Counted from the stretch's first letter, positions 1 through 8,656 are shown. The stretch is 64,000 nt of DNA from JBDTSW01 sp963782605 (GCA_963782605.1 CAWAKK010000003.1:30319-94318), one strand, 5' to 3'. Notes: generated by a model from the sequence alone, not told the origin. Numbers and translations: made by a program.

Positions 1-643
1 TGTCGCCTCCCTTCCCCACCTCGCGCACCTCACCTGAATCGAGCAGCACGTCCCACCGGTACCAGGAGAGCTCCCAGGCCACGGTCACATCTGCCCGCGG
101 GGGCGTGCGAGAGCGGTCTCGCACCGCCGCCTGAGGCTCGCCAAGTGACCTCATGAGCCCGGCGACGACTCGCGCCTGCGAGCTCCCGTTGAAGGTCGTC
201 ACCGCGCGTCCCATCCGTCGCTTGGGCGTCTCCGGCTCCGGTCGCGGTGGCGGTTGCGGTGTCGCCGCTTCAGATGGCTCCCGCCCACGCGGCTCTGCCC
301 GCGAGGGTCCGCCCGCCGCTCCCGGTCGCGGCTTGGGTTGCGCGGCGGAATCGGGCTCGTTCAAGGCTGCCGGCCTTCGCAACCTCCTGCCCGCCCTCGA
401 GACTTGCTCGCGCAGCCTGGCGGCCCGCTGTCCGCGCCGGCGCCGTGGTGGCGCCTGGCCGCTCGCCGCTGCCTCGGAGTCGGCACGAATCCACCCAGCG
501 TCGGCGGCCCGATCCCGGCACAGAGCACAGACGCCACGGGGCTCGCGATCGGCGGTCAGGTAGTCGAAGACGCGTTCGCCACGAAGGATCGTGCGCTCGC
601 AGATGTCGCAGGAGTAAAAGCGCTCAGGCTCGTGTTCAGGCAC
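1..643 (-). CDS. zinc-ribbon protein of unknown function, cut by the left edge
   Basis: The gene runs off the left edge; 214 codons are visible, reading leftward from a GTG. Cys12, Cys15, Cys39 and Cys42 form two CxxC pairs (CDIC and CALC), typical of a structural zinc site. A long Pro/Ala/Arg-rich, probably disordered linker follows, and then a second ordered stretch containing a Trp-rich segment (WELSWYRW) close to the edge. I do not recognise the family and give no function. The GTG is chosen because a TACGTT box lies 6 nt upstream, the arrangement seen at many genes here. It is transcribed in the same direction as the EF-G-like gene behind it. Confidence 0.6.
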   Translation of the reverse strand, partial: MPEHEPERFYSCDICERTILRGERVFDYLTADREPRGVCALCRDRAADAGWIRADSEAAASGQAPPRRRRGQRAARLREQVSRAGRRLRRPAALNEPDSAAQPKPRPGAAGGPSRAEPRGREPSEAATPQPPPRPEPETPKRRMGRAVTTFNGSSQARVVAGLMRSLGEPQAAVRDRSRTPPRADVTVAWELSWYRWDVLLDSGEVREVGKGGD

Positions 644-649
644 GGGGCC

Positions 650-655
650 AACGTA
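650..655 (-). promoter_or_regulatory. -10 box of the zinc-ribbon gene
   Basis: TACGTT on the minus strand, 6 nt before the GTG at 643. A start point would fall on or next to the start codon, so the mRNA would be leaderless. Confidence 0.45.
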
Positions 656-699
656 GCAACGGCCCCGCACGAAGACCGGTCGCCGCGGTGCGCTTGGAG

Positions 700-2799
700 C
701 TAGGCGTTCGCGTGCTCGGCGTCGCCGGACTTCGCGGCGGCGATCACCTTCTGGGAGAGGTGGGCCGGGAGCTCCTCGTAGCGCACGAACTCCATCGTGT
801 AGTCGCCGCGGCCACCCGTGATCGCGCGCAGGTCCGGGGCGTAGTCGAGGACCTCGGCCATCGGCACCTCCGCCTCGATCTCCGTCATCGAGCCCTTCGG
901 CTCCATCCCCAAGGGGCGACCGCGGCGGGAGTTGAGATCCCCGATCACGTCACCAACCCCATCCTCGGGGACCGAGATGGTCAGCTTCACGATCGGCTCG
1001 AGCAGGTACGCATCCGCATCGGCCGCGGCCTGCTGAAACGCCATCGAGCCGGCGATCTTGAACGCCATCTCCGAGGAGTCGACGGTGTGGTACTGGCCAT
1101 CGAAGAGCCGCACGCGCAGGTCCTTGATCGGATAGCCCGCGACGACTCCCTTCCCCATCGCCTCCTGAATGCCCTTCTCGACCGCCGGGATGAAGCCGCC
1201 GGGGATCACTCCGCCCTTGATCGCGTTTGTGAACTCGAGCCCTGTGCCCGGCTCGGCGGGCTCGATCTCGATATGACAATCGCCGAACTGGCCGCGCCCG
1301 CCGGTCTGCTTCTTGTAGCGCCCATGTGCCTTGGCGGGCTTGCGAATCGTCTCCAGGTAGGGGACCTGCGGGGGGTGCAGCTCGATCTCGGCTCCGAATC
1401 GGCGCTTCATCCGGTCGACGATCACCTCGACGTGAACCTGCGTGAGACCGGCGATGATCTGCTCGCCCGTCTGGGGATCGCGATGGACGTCGAGCGTCGG
1501 GTCCTCCTCCTCGAGGCGGCGCACGGCCGTTATCGCCTTCTCCTCGTCGCCCTTCGACTTCGGCTCGTACGCGAACGCCATCACGGGGGCGGGGAGCTCG
1601 AGCGCCGGGAAGCGGACCTTCTCGGAGCCCTTTTGGCCCGCGAGCACGTCCCCGGCCCTCGTCTCGCGCAGCTTGGCGACGGCACCGATGTCTCCCGCGC
1701 CGAGCTCATCGACGTTCTCGTGCTCCTTGCCGCGTGGCGCCGCCAGCTGCCCGATGCGCTCCTTCTCGCCGCGGGTGGCATTAACGGCTTGCGAGTCCGA
1801 CGCCAGTACGCCGGAGTAGACCCGCAGCAGGTTGATGCGACCGGTGTAGGGGTCGGCGGTGGTCTTGAAGACGTGGGCCACGAGCTCGCCGGACGGGTCG
1901 GGCGTGATCTCGATCGCCTCGCCCTCGCCGTCCAGGGCCGCGATCGGTCCCCGCATCTCGGGCGAAGGGAGATCCTCGATGATCGCCTCGAGCAGGCGAC
2001 TCGTGCCGAGGTTCTTCGTTGCGACGCCGCAGGTGACCGGGAACAGGTGGCCCTCCGTCACGCCCTTCTTGAGCGCCGTGACCAACTCGTCGTGCGAGAT
2101 CTCCTCGCCCTCTAGGTAGCGCTCCATGAGCTCGTCGGAGTTCTCAGCGACCTCGTCCATGAGCTTCTCGCGGTACTCCTGCGCCTGCTCGGCCAGGGCC
2201 TCGGGGATCTCCGATTCGGTCGCGGCGCCGCGGCCCTCCCCGTCGGCGACATGGGCCTTCATGTCGATCAGGTCGATCACACCGCGAATCTCGTGCTCGG
2301 CACCGATCGGGATCTCGGTCGCCACGACGTGCTGGCCGAAGGTCTCCTGGAGGGACTCCAGCGAGCGGAAGAAGTCGGCCCGCTCGCGATCGAGCATGTT
2401 GACGTAGACCAGGCGAGCGAGGCCCGCCTCGTCTGCTCGCTGCCAGAGCCGCTCGGTGTGTACCTCGACGCCCATCACGGCGTTCACGACGACGATCGCA
2501 GCATCGACCACTCGCAGCGCTCCCAGCGTGTCGGCGATGAAGCTTGGGTCTCCGGGCGTGTCGATCAGGTTGATCTTGCGATCGTGGAATTCGAAAGACG
2601 CGAGCGCGGCGTCGATCGACATCTCCCGCTCGTGCTCGTCGGGCTCGAAGTCGGAGACGGTGGTGCCGTCAACGGTCCGACCGAGGCGATTGACGACGCC
2701 TGCCTCGAAGAGCAGCGCCTCACAGAGGCTGGTCTTGCCGCTGCCCCGGTGCCCGATCAGGGCGAGGTTGCGAATGCGGTCGGGAGGCCGGTGCGGCAT
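700..2799 (-). CDS. elongation factor G-like GTPase (FusA2 type)
   Basis: A translational GTPase of 699 residues with the full EF-G domain order: GTPase domain, beta-barrel II and domains III-V. Seen motifs are the P-loop GHRGSGKT (16-23), the switch segment REMSIDAA and DTPG (80-83). The G4 motif reads NMLD (134-137) instead of NKxD, so the guanine-contacting Lys is Met. Together with DTPGDPSF in place of DTPGHVDF, this places it with the EF-G2/FusA2-like group rather than the main translocase, which is usually encoded next to rpsL/rpsG/tuf and is not here. Its precise role in translation is not established from sequence. An in-frame start lies 24 nt upstream, but ATG 2799 has a TAGACT box 7 nt before it. 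Confidence 0.88.
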   Translation of the reverse strand: MPHRPPDRIRNLALIGHRGSGKTSLCEALLFEAGVVNRLGRTVDGTTVSDFEPDEHEREMSIDAALASFEFHDRKINLIDTPGDPSFIADTLGALRVVDAAIVVVNAVMGVEVHTERLWQRADEAGLARLVYVNMLDRERADFFRSLESLQETFGQHVVATEIPIGAEHEIRGVIDLIDMKAHVADGEGRGAATESEIPEALAEQAQEYREKLMDEVAENSDELMERYLEGEEISHDELVTALKKGVTEGHLFPVTCGVATKNLGTSRLLEAIIEDLPSPEMRGPIAALDGEGEAIEITPDPSGELVAHVFKTTADPYTGRINLLRVYSGVLASDSQAVNATRGEKERIGQLAAPRGKEHENVDELGAGDIGAVAKLRETRAGDVLAGQKGSEKVRFPALELPAPVMAFAYEPKSKGDEEKAITAVRRLEEEDPTLDVHRDPQTGEQIIAGLTQVHVEVIVDRMKRRFGAEIELHPPQVPYLETIRKPAKAHGRYKKQTGGRGQFGDCHIEIEPAEPGTGLEFTNAIKGGVIPGGFIPAVEKGIQEAMGKGVVAGYPIKDLRVRLFDGQYHTVDSSEMAFKIAGSMAFQQAAADADAYLLEPIVKLTISVPEDGVGDVIGDLNSRRGRPLGMEPKGSMTEIEAEVPMAEVLDYAPDLRAITGGRGDYTMEFVRYEELPAHLSQKVIAAAKSGDAEHANA

Positions 2800-2806
2800 C
2801 TCGAGC

Positions 2807-2812
2807 AGTCTA
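2807..2812 (-). promoter_or_regulatory. -10 box of the EF-G-like gene
   Basis: TAGACT, 7 nt before ATG 2799. It decides in favour of this ATG over the upstream in-frame start, which would lie inside or before the promoter. Confidence 0.5.
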
Positions 2813-2843
2813 ATCCCGCGCACCGCGCCCCGCGCGGTGGCGC

Positions 2844-3629
2844 CTACTCAGGGCGCGAGTCGAAGCGCGAGCGCAGGCCGAGGACGGCCTTCGTGTGCAG
2901 CTGGGAGACGCGCGACTCGGTCACCCCAAGGACCTCCCCGATCTCTCGCAGGGTGAGGTTCTCGTAGTAATAGAGGGCGATTACGAGGCGCTCGCGGTCG
3001 GGTAGAAACTCGATCGCGTCGGCCAGCCGGTCCTTCAGCTCGGCGGTATGCGCCTCCGCCTCCGGGTCGATCGCGTTCGGGTCCTGAATCGTGTCGAGGA
3101 CGGAGATCTGCCCTCCCCCACCCTCGGGGTCGGCGAAGGTCCAGAGGTCGTCTAGCGCGAGGATCGACGAGTTCGCGATCTCGAGCAGGGCGTCGCGGAA
3201 CTCGTCAACGGTCATCTCCAAACGCAGCGCCATCTCCTCGTCGTTGGGGCTGCGCCCGAGCTTCCCCTCGAGGTCGGCATGAGCGCGTTCGACGTCGCGG
3301 GCGCGGGCTCTGACCGAGCGCGGCACCCAGTCGAGCGAGCGCAGCTCGTCGATGATGGCGCCCTTGACGCGGGCGACGGCAAAGGTCTCGAACTTGATCT
3401 CGCGGTCGGGGTCGTAGCGCTGGATGGCGCCGATCAGGCCCAGGAGCCCGTACGAGATGAGATCCGACTCCTCGACGTGCGAGGGCAGTCCGGACGCCAT
3501 GCGCCCGGCGATGAACTTGACCAACGGCGAGTAGGCGACGACGAGCCGCTCGCGGGCCGTATCGTCGCCGTCCTGCTTATAGCGGCGCCAGAGCTCTCGA
3601 AGCTCTACCGCCTTCACGTTGGTTTCCAC
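2844..3629 (-). CDS. RNA polymerase sigma factor, FliA/WhiG (sigma-28) family
   Basis: About 261 residues with sigma region 2 (YSPLVKFIAGRM through the DLISYGLLGL core-binding segment and the FETFAVARVKGAIIDELR DNA-melting helix), region 3, and a C-terminal region 4 helix-turn-helix (LTLREIGEVLGVTESRVSQ). The three-region build without an extended region 1 is typical of FliA/WhiG factors. In Streptomyces WhiG controls sporulation, and in motile bacteria FliA controls late flagellar genes; no flagellar or anti-sigma gene is next to it here, so the regulon is unknown. GTG 3629 is preferred over GTG 3653 because AAAGGG sits 8 nt upstream and the TAGATT box at 3655-3660 would place the transcript start downstream of 3653. 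Confidence 0.88.
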   Translation of the reverse strand: METNVKAVELRELWRRYKQDGDDTARERLVVAYSPLVKFIAGRMASGLPSHVEESDLISYGLLGLIGAIQRYDPDREIKFETFAVARVKGAIIDELRSLDWVPRSVRARARDVERAHADLEGKLGRSPNDEEMALRLEMTVDEFRDALLEIANSSILALDDLWTFADPEGGGGQISVLDTIQDPNAIDPEAEAHTAELKDRLADAIEFLPDRERLVIALYYYENLTLREIGEVLGVTESRVSQLHTKAVLGLRSRFDSRPE

Positions 3630-3654
3630 GCCCACTGCCCTTTCCGCGATCACA

Positions 3655-3660
3655 AATCTA
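3655..3660 (-). promoter_or_regulatory. -10 box of the sigma factor gene
   Basis: TAGATT on the minus strand. A transcript starting about 7 nt downstream would keep the AAAGGG ribosome site (3638-3643) and GTG 3629. Confidence 0.35.
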
Positions 3661-3688
3661 ACCCCTGCCGCAGCTGCGCACGCCGCAC

Positions 3689-4598
3689 CTATGCTCGTGG
3701 ATGGCTCTTCGCGTATTCACGTCTCAGTCTTCCGGGTTCGACCCTCGTGTAGACCTGTGTCGTCGAGATGCTCGAGTGGCCGAGCAGCTCCTGGATCGAT
3801 CTCAGGTCTGCACCCCCCTCCAACAGATGGGTCGCAAAAGAATGTCGCAGCGTGTGGGGAGTCATGTGGCCTGCAATGGCCGCTTCTCGCACCCAGCGGG
3901 CCAGCCTTCGCCGGACATCCGAGGTCGAGAGCCGGCGGCCACGTCGTGAGAGAAAGAGCGCTTGCTCGTCCGGCTCTCCCGCGAGCGCGGCGCCGCCCGC
4001 GCTCCAGGTAGCGCTCGATCGCCCGTTGCGCCGGCTCCCCGACCGGCACGAGGCGCGTCTTCGAGCCCTTGCCCAGAACCCTGAGCGTCTCGGCGTCGAA
4101 GTCGACACTGCCGATGTCCAGGCTCACGATCTCCTCGGCCCGCAGCCCGCAGGAGTAGGCAACCTCAAACAGGGCTCGGTCGCGCACCTCGAGCGGGGTC
4201 GTGGCCGGGATGCGATCCAGAAGGCGCGCGATCTCCTCGGGCCCGAGGACCCGAGGCAACCTCGATTGCGCTTTCGGGGTTGGCAGGAGCTCCGCTGGAT
4301 TCTGCTCGGCGGCCCGGCCGCGGACCAGGTGGTCGTGAAAGCTTCTGACCGCGGCCAGCTTTCGCGCCACGCTGGCGCGCGCGAGCCCACGGCGCGAGAG
4401 GCTTGCCGCGAAGCCCCGAAGGTCGCGATAGACGAGAGTCCCGGGCTCGCGGTCCTCGGCGGTCGCCCAGACGCCGAGCTCCCGCAGGTCGCCCTCGTAG
4501 GCGCGCAGGGTCCCCGGCGCGGCACCCCGCGTCTTTAGCTCCCGCCGAAACCGCATGAGCGCCGCCTCCCATGTCGGGGAAAGCTCTGACGGCTCCAT
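3689..4598 (-). CDS. tyrosine recombinase of the XerC/XerD family, interrupted by a frameshift
   Basis: Site-specific recombinase of the Xer type, which resolves chromosome dimers at dif. The first frame (from 4598) gives the SAM-like N-terminal core-binding domain and the first catalytic Arg (CGLRAEEI) and Lys (GKGSKTRLVP). The last part, in a second frame ending at 3689, gives HTLRHS, LLGHSS and the nucleophilic Tyr in STTQVYTRV. The frames join if one base is removed from the CCC run at 3996-3998 (plus strand); the protein would then be about 300 residues, normal for the family. All catalytic residues are present once joined. This may be a sequencing insertion or a real frameshift. XerC versus XerD cannot be told apart with confidence. 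Confidence 0.82.
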
Positions 4599-4627
4599 TG
4601 AGGCAGGTTCGCCACAGCCCAGCCCAT

Positions 4628-4643
4628 GCCTGCCAGTGCAGGC
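4628..4643 (-). terminator. hairpin downstream of the L,D-transpeptidase gene
   Basis: GCCTGC-CAGT-GCAGGC, a perfect 6-bp stem with a 4-nt loop, 43 bp past the stop codon. There is no T-run, as is common for terminators of GC-rich Actinobacteria. Confidence 0.45.
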
Positions 4644-4648
4644 GCGGA

Positions 4649-4664
4649 TGCGGGGGTACCCGCA
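4649..4664 (-). terminator. second hairpin in the same gap
   Basis: TGCGGG-GGTA-CCCGCA, a perfect 6-bp stem. It lies closer to the transpeptidase stop than the hairpin at 4628-4643; together they form a tandem terminator-like element before the recombinase gene. Confidence 0.45.
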
Positions 4665-4686
4665 GACTTACAGCTGTGCCCAGCGG

Positions 4687-5724
4687 CTAGCCGATGTAGA
4701 TCGGCGTGCCCACGTCGACGCGGTCGTAGAGCTCGATCACGTCGGGCACGGACATGCGCAGGCAGCCGTGCGAGGCCGCGGTGCCGAGCGAGGCGACGTC
4801 GTCGGTGCCGTGGATCCCTGCGCCGTCGAAGATGCCCATCCAGCGCGCCTTGAGGGGATTCTCGGGCGTGCCGCCGGGGACCACGGTCCCGGCGAGGTCA
4901 CCAGCCCAGTCAGAGTTCGGGACGGACCATGCCGGGTCGACGGCCTTGTTTTGGATGTTGTAGACGCCGACGGGCGTGTCGAAGCCGGCGGCGCCGATCG
5001 CGACCGTGTAGGTCCTTGCCAGCTTCAGGTTCTCCCAGAGCCGGAGCTGGAACGAGGTGCGATCGACCGTGAGGTAGCTGGGGTTCTCCGCCGCGACCTC
5101 CTCTGTCGTTACCTCGGGCTCCACCTCGTCGACCTGGGCAGTGATGATGCGGCCTCGCGGGCTTTGGACCGTTTCGGCAAGCTGGGCGCGCAGCTCGTCG
5201 GAGCGCAGCGAGCGCCCCGGCTCGCCGGGGACCGTGTTGAGGCTGGCCGGGCCAGGCTCGATCGAAGCATCGACCGGCTCCTGGTTTACGTCATCGGCGA
5301 TCTTGGCGACGAACTCGTCGAGGGCGCTCTCGGAGTAGGCAATGGTTGGCTTGATCGTTTCGTTTACCTCGCCGCCCGAGGCGTAACGCCAGAGCCGGCT
5401 CGGGAGCGCGTCTTCGCGGCTGACCTCAAACGCCCGATCCACCATGTCGTTGATGTCGGCCCTAACGTCGAGCTGCTCAGGGTGGAGCACGTACCGGGTG
5501 CCCTTGAACGTCACCGTCACGGGCTTCTCCAATGGGGCAATGAGGTCCGCATGGACCTGCTTCTGGGCGGCGGCGCGAGAGAGGCCGCTGACGTCGATCT
5601 TGCCGATGCGAACGCCCTCGGCGATCTCATCCTCCTTGGACTTATCCCAGGCGTACGCTCCCACCGCTCCCGCGACCAGCAGGAACACCAGCGCGATGAT
5701 CGCTATCTGTGTCTTACGTCCCAT
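4687..5724 (-). CDS. L,D-transpeptidase (YkuD domain) with signal anchor
   Basis: A cell-wall enzyme of about 345 residues that would form or remodel L,D cross-links in peptidoglycan outside the membrane. The N-terminus has two basic residues followed by a hydrophobic segment (residues 7-24) that is a signal anchor. A putative peptidoglycan-binding domain (PG_binding_4-like) covers the middle. The C-terminal YkuD domain has IHGTDD and SHGCLRMS with the catalytic Cys at 321. Its final residues (VGTPIYIG) match the usual end of the fold. ATG 5724 gives a normal signal anchor; an in-frame GTG at 5751 would add nine residues. A TACAAT box lies upstream at 5799-5804 and tandem hairpins follow the gene. 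Confidence 0.9.
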   Translation of the reverse strand: MGRKTQIAIIALVFLLVAGAVGAYAWDKSKEDEIAEGVRIGKIDVSGLSRAAAQKQVHADLIAPLEKPVTVTFKGTRYVLHPEQLDVRADINDMVDRAFEVSREDALPSRLWRYASGGEVNETIKPTIAYSESALDEFVAKIADDVNQEPVDASIEPGPASLNTVPGEPGRSLRSDELRAQLAETVQSPRGRIITAQVDEVEPEVTTEEVAAENPSYLTVDRTSFQLRLWENLKLARTYTVAIGAAGFDTPVGVYNIQNKAVDPAWSVPNSDWAGDLAGTVVPGGTPENPLKARWMGIFDGAGIHGTDDVASLGTAASHGCLRMSVPDVIELYDRVDVGTPIYIG

Positions 5725-5798
5725 CAGTGCTCGTGCGGACTCCCGAACCACCTACGTTCGCGGGGGAACGTCGGTTCACCTGCGAAACATCGGCACGA

Positions 5799-5804
5799 AT
5801 TGTA
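5799..5804 (-). promoter_or_regulatory. -10 box of the L,D-transpeptidase gene
   Basis: TACAAT, five of six bases of the sigma-70 consensus, in the 113-bp gap upstream of the gene. No clear TTGACA-like -35 box is visible 17 bp upstream. The mRNA would have a leader of about 70 nt, unlike many genes here. Confidence 0.4.
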
Positions 5805-5864
5805 GAAAGCATTACCGGTCGCATTGGACGGATCGCCCGATTTGCAGCGAGCGTTGCCGGGCCG

Positions 5865-6989
5865 TCAGATGCCGAGTGGGTCGCGATCGGCGTCGACGCC
5901 GACGGACTGGTCGCGCTCCCGGCGGACATGACGGCTCCACCGGAGGAACTCCTCTACCTCACGCTCATATCTGTAGGTGCGCTCCACGCCCCTCATCACC
6001 GGCTGGATGCGCATGTGATCACCGAGGGCCTCGACGGTCTCGCGGGAGGTGTACCCGTAACGAAACCCCTCCGACTTATAGAGGCGGTTGTCGAGGCCAC
6101 GCCCGAAGCGCAGCACGTTGACCATCTCGTCCGGGATGCGAAATCCGAGCCTGCGCAGAGGCCCTGCGACGAGGCCAGTCCCCCAAGGCGGCAGCACGGG
6201 CAGCGGCAGCTTGCCGAGCAGCCCGATGGCCTCCGTCAAGGACAACACGCCGTCGGCGGCGACATTGAACCTGCCAGGCATCTCGTTTAACGCCGCGTGC
6301 TCGAGGGCGTGGACGACGTCGTCCTCGTGGACGAACTGAAGGCGAGGGTCGAAGCCGAGGACCATCGGCACAGCGGGCAAGGCGAACATGCGCGTAAAGC
6401 CTGTCTCAACGTCTGGCCCGAGGACGTTCGCGCAACGCAGGATCGTGACCGTGACGTCGGGTTGCGCGTCGGCGAACTCGTCGACGGCGGCCTCCGCCTC
6501 GACGATGTCGCGCTCGAGAGCTGTGCGCGGTGGGTGCGGGCGCCTCATGGACTCGTCGAAGAAGGCGGGATCGTCGCTCTCGGATCCGTAGAAGAGCGCG
6601 CTCGACTTGAAGATGAACTTCCGAACCGGAGAGTCCGCGCCCGCGCACGCGGCAAGGATGTTCATGGTGCCGATGACGTTGGTCTCATGCGCCGCGCGAG
6701 GCGACATGGCGAGCGAATTGACCACCAGGCGGGTGTCGATCACGGTGTCGATCTCAGCGGCCTGGACGATGCGTTGAATGAGCGAGTGCTGATTGGAGAC
6801 CTTCACGAACTCAGTCCGCTCGAGCTCCCGCCGAGGTTCGCTCGAATCCACACCGATGATGGCCTCGATCTGCTCGAACCCCTCGAGCGCCTCGGCGAGG
6901 ACCCCACCCCAATAACTCGAGAGCCCCGTGATGAGAACCCGGCGTGTCCTGGGCTGGCTCTCGGGTCGCGAGGCCGTCAACCGAACCAC
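5865..6989 (-). CDS. NAD-dependent epimerase/dehydratase family protein (extended SDR)
   Basis: About 374 residues of Rossmann-fold extended short-chain dehydrogenase/reductase. The nucleotide-binding loop reads TGLSSYWGG rather than TGxxGxxG, and the following beta strand has VDSSEP. A substrate domain follows. The product cannot be assigned from sequence. It sits just after a PlsC-like acyltransferase. I recall the same pairing in mycobacteria (Rv0501/Rv0502), which suggests a joint role in lipid or envelope metabolism. The start is either GTG 6989, overlapping the acyltransferase by 13 bp, or TTG 6980, giving a 4-bp TTGA overlap; I list the longer form. The open frame continues upstream, but there it is only antisense to the neighbour's codons. 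Confidence 0.82.
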   Translation of the reverse strand: MVRLTASRPESQPRTRRVLITGLSSYWGGVLAEALEGFEQIEAIIGVDSSEPRRELERTEFVKVSNQHSLIQRIVQAAEIDTVIDTRLVVNSLAMSPRAAHETNVIGTMNILAACAGADSPVRKFIFKSSALFYGSESDDPAFFDESMRRPHPPRTALERDIVEAEAAVDEFADAQPDVTVTILRCANVLGPDVETGFTRMFALPAVPMVLGFDPRLQFVHEDDVVHALEHAALNEMPGRFNVAADGVLSLTEAIGLLGKLPLPVLPPWGTGLVAGPLRRLGFRIPDEMVNVLRFGRGLDNRLYKSEGFRYGYTSRETVEALGDHMRIQPVMRGVERTYRYEREVEEFLRWSRHVRRERDQSVGVDADRDPLGI

Positions 6990-7912
6990 ACGGACCGGCG
7001 CCGGCCAAGCATGTCGTGCAGGTTCTCCTGAATGCGCGCGCGGATCTCCTGAGCCACCGTTTGGACCAGCGCCTTGTCGAGGGCACCCTCGTGTCCTCCG
7101 AGCTCGACGGTGTCGATGGGCTCGAGGAAGCGAAGCTTGAACTTCGCCGGGAGGTACCCGAGCATGCCGAGCGGGCCGAACCACGGGAAAGTCGGGGTCA
7201 GGGGAAAGTAGAGAAGCCCCGTCAGCCGCTTCATGAAGTCGACCTGCGCGAAGACCGGGGCCGCCTCCTCGGCGCCGACCACGCAGGTGGGCACGATCTT
7301 GGCGTCGGCTCGCATAGCCGCCTCCACGAAGCCGCCACGTCCGAAGCGGCGCAGGCGGTAGCGATCCTTGTAGAGCTTCTCGGTGCCCTTGCGACCCTCG
7401 GGAAACACGAGCACGAGCTGCTCCTCGTCGTAGAGCAGGCGATGGACGTTGGCCGGATGCGCCGCGACGCAGCCGATCTTCGGGATCAGCATCGAGAACC
7501 CGGGATAGCTCTTGAAGAAGTGCTCGACGGTGATGTGAAGCGGCCGCGGGCGGGAGTGCTCCTCGCGGATCGCCTTGGCGATCATGGCGGCATCGGGCGG
7601 CAGCGCGCCCGAGTGGTTCGAGACGATCATCGCGCCACCCGATCCGGGCACGTTCTCGATGCCCTCGACCTCCGCCCGGAACCAGTACCTGTAGAGGAAC
7701 TCCACAAGCGTTCGATCCATGAAGCCCTCGACCCGCTCGGAGCGGCCCCAGTCGGAGAGGTGCCGGTCGGGCTCGATGGCCGGAAGCAGATCGCGCATGT
7801 CCTCGGCCGAGCGCCGCTGCGGAAGCCGCTCGGGCGCCGTCGACGGAGTCGTCTGAGAGGTCCGCCCGGCTGCGAGCAAGGGACGTTCGGTCGAATGCCA
7901 CGGGCGGGCCAT
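6977..7912 (-). CDS. PlsC-like lysophospholipid acyltransferase family protein
   Basis: A 311-residue membrane-associated acyltransferase. The HX4D catalytic motif appears as NHSGALPPDA and the glycerol-phosphate-binding motif as FPEGRKG; a third block (IVPTCVVGAEEA) matches the family. Such enzymes move an acyl chain from acyl-CoA or acyl-ACP to a lysolipid or other acceptor; the acceptor here is unknown. The ATG at 7912 is only 15 bp from the divergent ATG at 7928, so any promoter must lie within the opposite gene. The frame stays open far upstream (to 8272), but that part is antisense to the cyclo-ligase gene and is left out. Confidence 0.85.
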   Translation of the reverse strand: MARPWHSTERPLLAAGRTSQTTPSTAPERLPQRRSAEDMRDLLPAIEPDRHLSDWGRSERVEGFMDRTLVEFLYRYWFRAEVEGIENVPGSGGAMIVSNHSGALPPDAAMIAKAIREEHSRPRPLHITVEHFFKSYPGFSMLIPKIGCVAAHPANVHRLLYDEEQLVLVFPEGRKGTEKLYKDRYRLRRFGRGGFVEAAMRADAKIVPTCVVGAEEAAPVFAQVDFMKRLTGLLYFPLTPTFPWFGPLGMLGYLPAKFKLRFLEPIDTVELGGHEGALDKALVQTVAQEIRARIQENLHDMLGRRRSVWFG

Positions 7913-7917
7913 AGTAT
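7912..7917 (+). promoter_or_regulatory. -10 box of the cyclo-ligase family gene
   Basis: TAGTAT, 10 nt before ATG 7928. It overlaps the start codon of the divergent acyltransferase gene, so the two genes share a 15-bp intergenic core. Confidence 0.45.
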
Positions 7918-7927
7918 CCGCCGCCCG

Positions 7928-8641
7928 ATGCGCTCCAAGGATCAGGTACGCCGGGCTGTGTGGAAAGCGATGGACCGGGAGGGCGTCTCTCGCTTCCCCG
8001 GAGCCGAAGGCAGGATCCCCAACTTCGCCGGGGCCAAGTTGGCCGCGCAGAAGCTGGCGGGCCACCGGCTGTGGCGCCGCGCCCAGGTCGTGAAGGCCAA
8101 TCCCGATTCCCCCCAAACTCACGTGCGGCGCCTGGCGCTCGAGGAGGGGAAAACCCTGGTGATGGCGGTCCCGCGCCTGCGCGACCTGCATCCGTTTCGG
8201 TTGCTCGACCCCAGGAAGCTGAACGCCAAGCAGGTGCGCGAGGCGGCCACGATCAAGGGCGCCATGCGCCACGGGAAGGTGGTGGCCCTCGAGGAGCTGC
8301 CCGAGATCGATTTCGTCCTCTGCGGATCGGTGGGCGTGAACCTCTCAGGCGCCCGGGTGGGCAAGGGCGGTGGATTCTCGGACCTCGAGTACGCGTTGCT
8401 GATCGAGCAGGGCCTGATCGACGCCCACACGGTCGTCGCGACCACCGTCCACCCGATCCAGATCCTGCGCGAGCACCTGCCGCTGCTGGACCACGACCTG
8501 CCGGTGGACATGATCGCGACGCCGCGCGCCGTGATCGACCTCGAGCGCCAGTTCCCCCGTCCGCGCGGGATCCTCTGGAACCATCTGCAACCCCCCCAGA
8601 TCCACGAGATCCCGATCCTCGAGCGGGCCGGCTACGCGTGA
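7928..8641 (+). CDS. 5-formyltetrahydrofolate cyclo-ligase family protein
   Basis: 237 residues resembling the MTHFS-domain (5-FCL) family, which uses ATP to turn 5-formyl-THF into methenyl-THF. The conserved C-terminal GARVGKGGGFSDLEYALL block is the family's phosphate- and folate-binding segment, and an N-terminal basic helix (RRAVWKAM) matches too. It is longer than the usual 180-200 residue enzyme, and an extended version is seen in MTHFSD-like proteins whose activity is not proven, so I name only the family. ATG 7928 follows a TAGTAT box by 10 nt. It converges on ilvD; a perfect palindrome spans both stop codons. Confidence 0.82.
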   Translation: MRSKDQVRRAVWKAMDREGVSRFPGAEGRIPNFAGAKLAAQKLAGHRLWRRAQVVKANPDSPQTHVRRLALEEGKTLVMAVPRLRDLHPFRLLDPRKLNAKQVREAATIKGAMRHGKVVALEELPEIDFVLCGSVGVNLSGARVGKGGGFSDLEYALLIEQGLIDAHTVVATTVHPIQILREHLPLLDHDLPVDMIATPRAVIDLERQFPRPRGILWNHLQPPQIHEIPILERAGYA

Positions 8642-8656
8642 GTCGCCGCGGCGACT
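8641..8656. terminator. palindrome containing both convergent stop codons
   Basis: AGTCGCCGCGGCGACT, a perfect 16-bp inverted repeat. Its first base is the last base of the TGA of the cyclo-ligase gene and its last bases are part of the TAG of ilvD. It would fold on either transcript and probably acts as a two-way terminator. Confidence 0.5.

Noticed and set aside
247..2115. Very long plus-strand open frame opposite the EF-G-like gene
   Set aside because: It is the mirror of a real gene in GC-rich DNA; its translation (many Arg/Leu/Asp repeats) resembles no family and it spans two minus-strand genes.
5865..7901. 678-residue version of the SDR protein
   Set aside because: Only the part from about 6989 on matches the family; the upstream part is out-of-frame acyltransferase codons.
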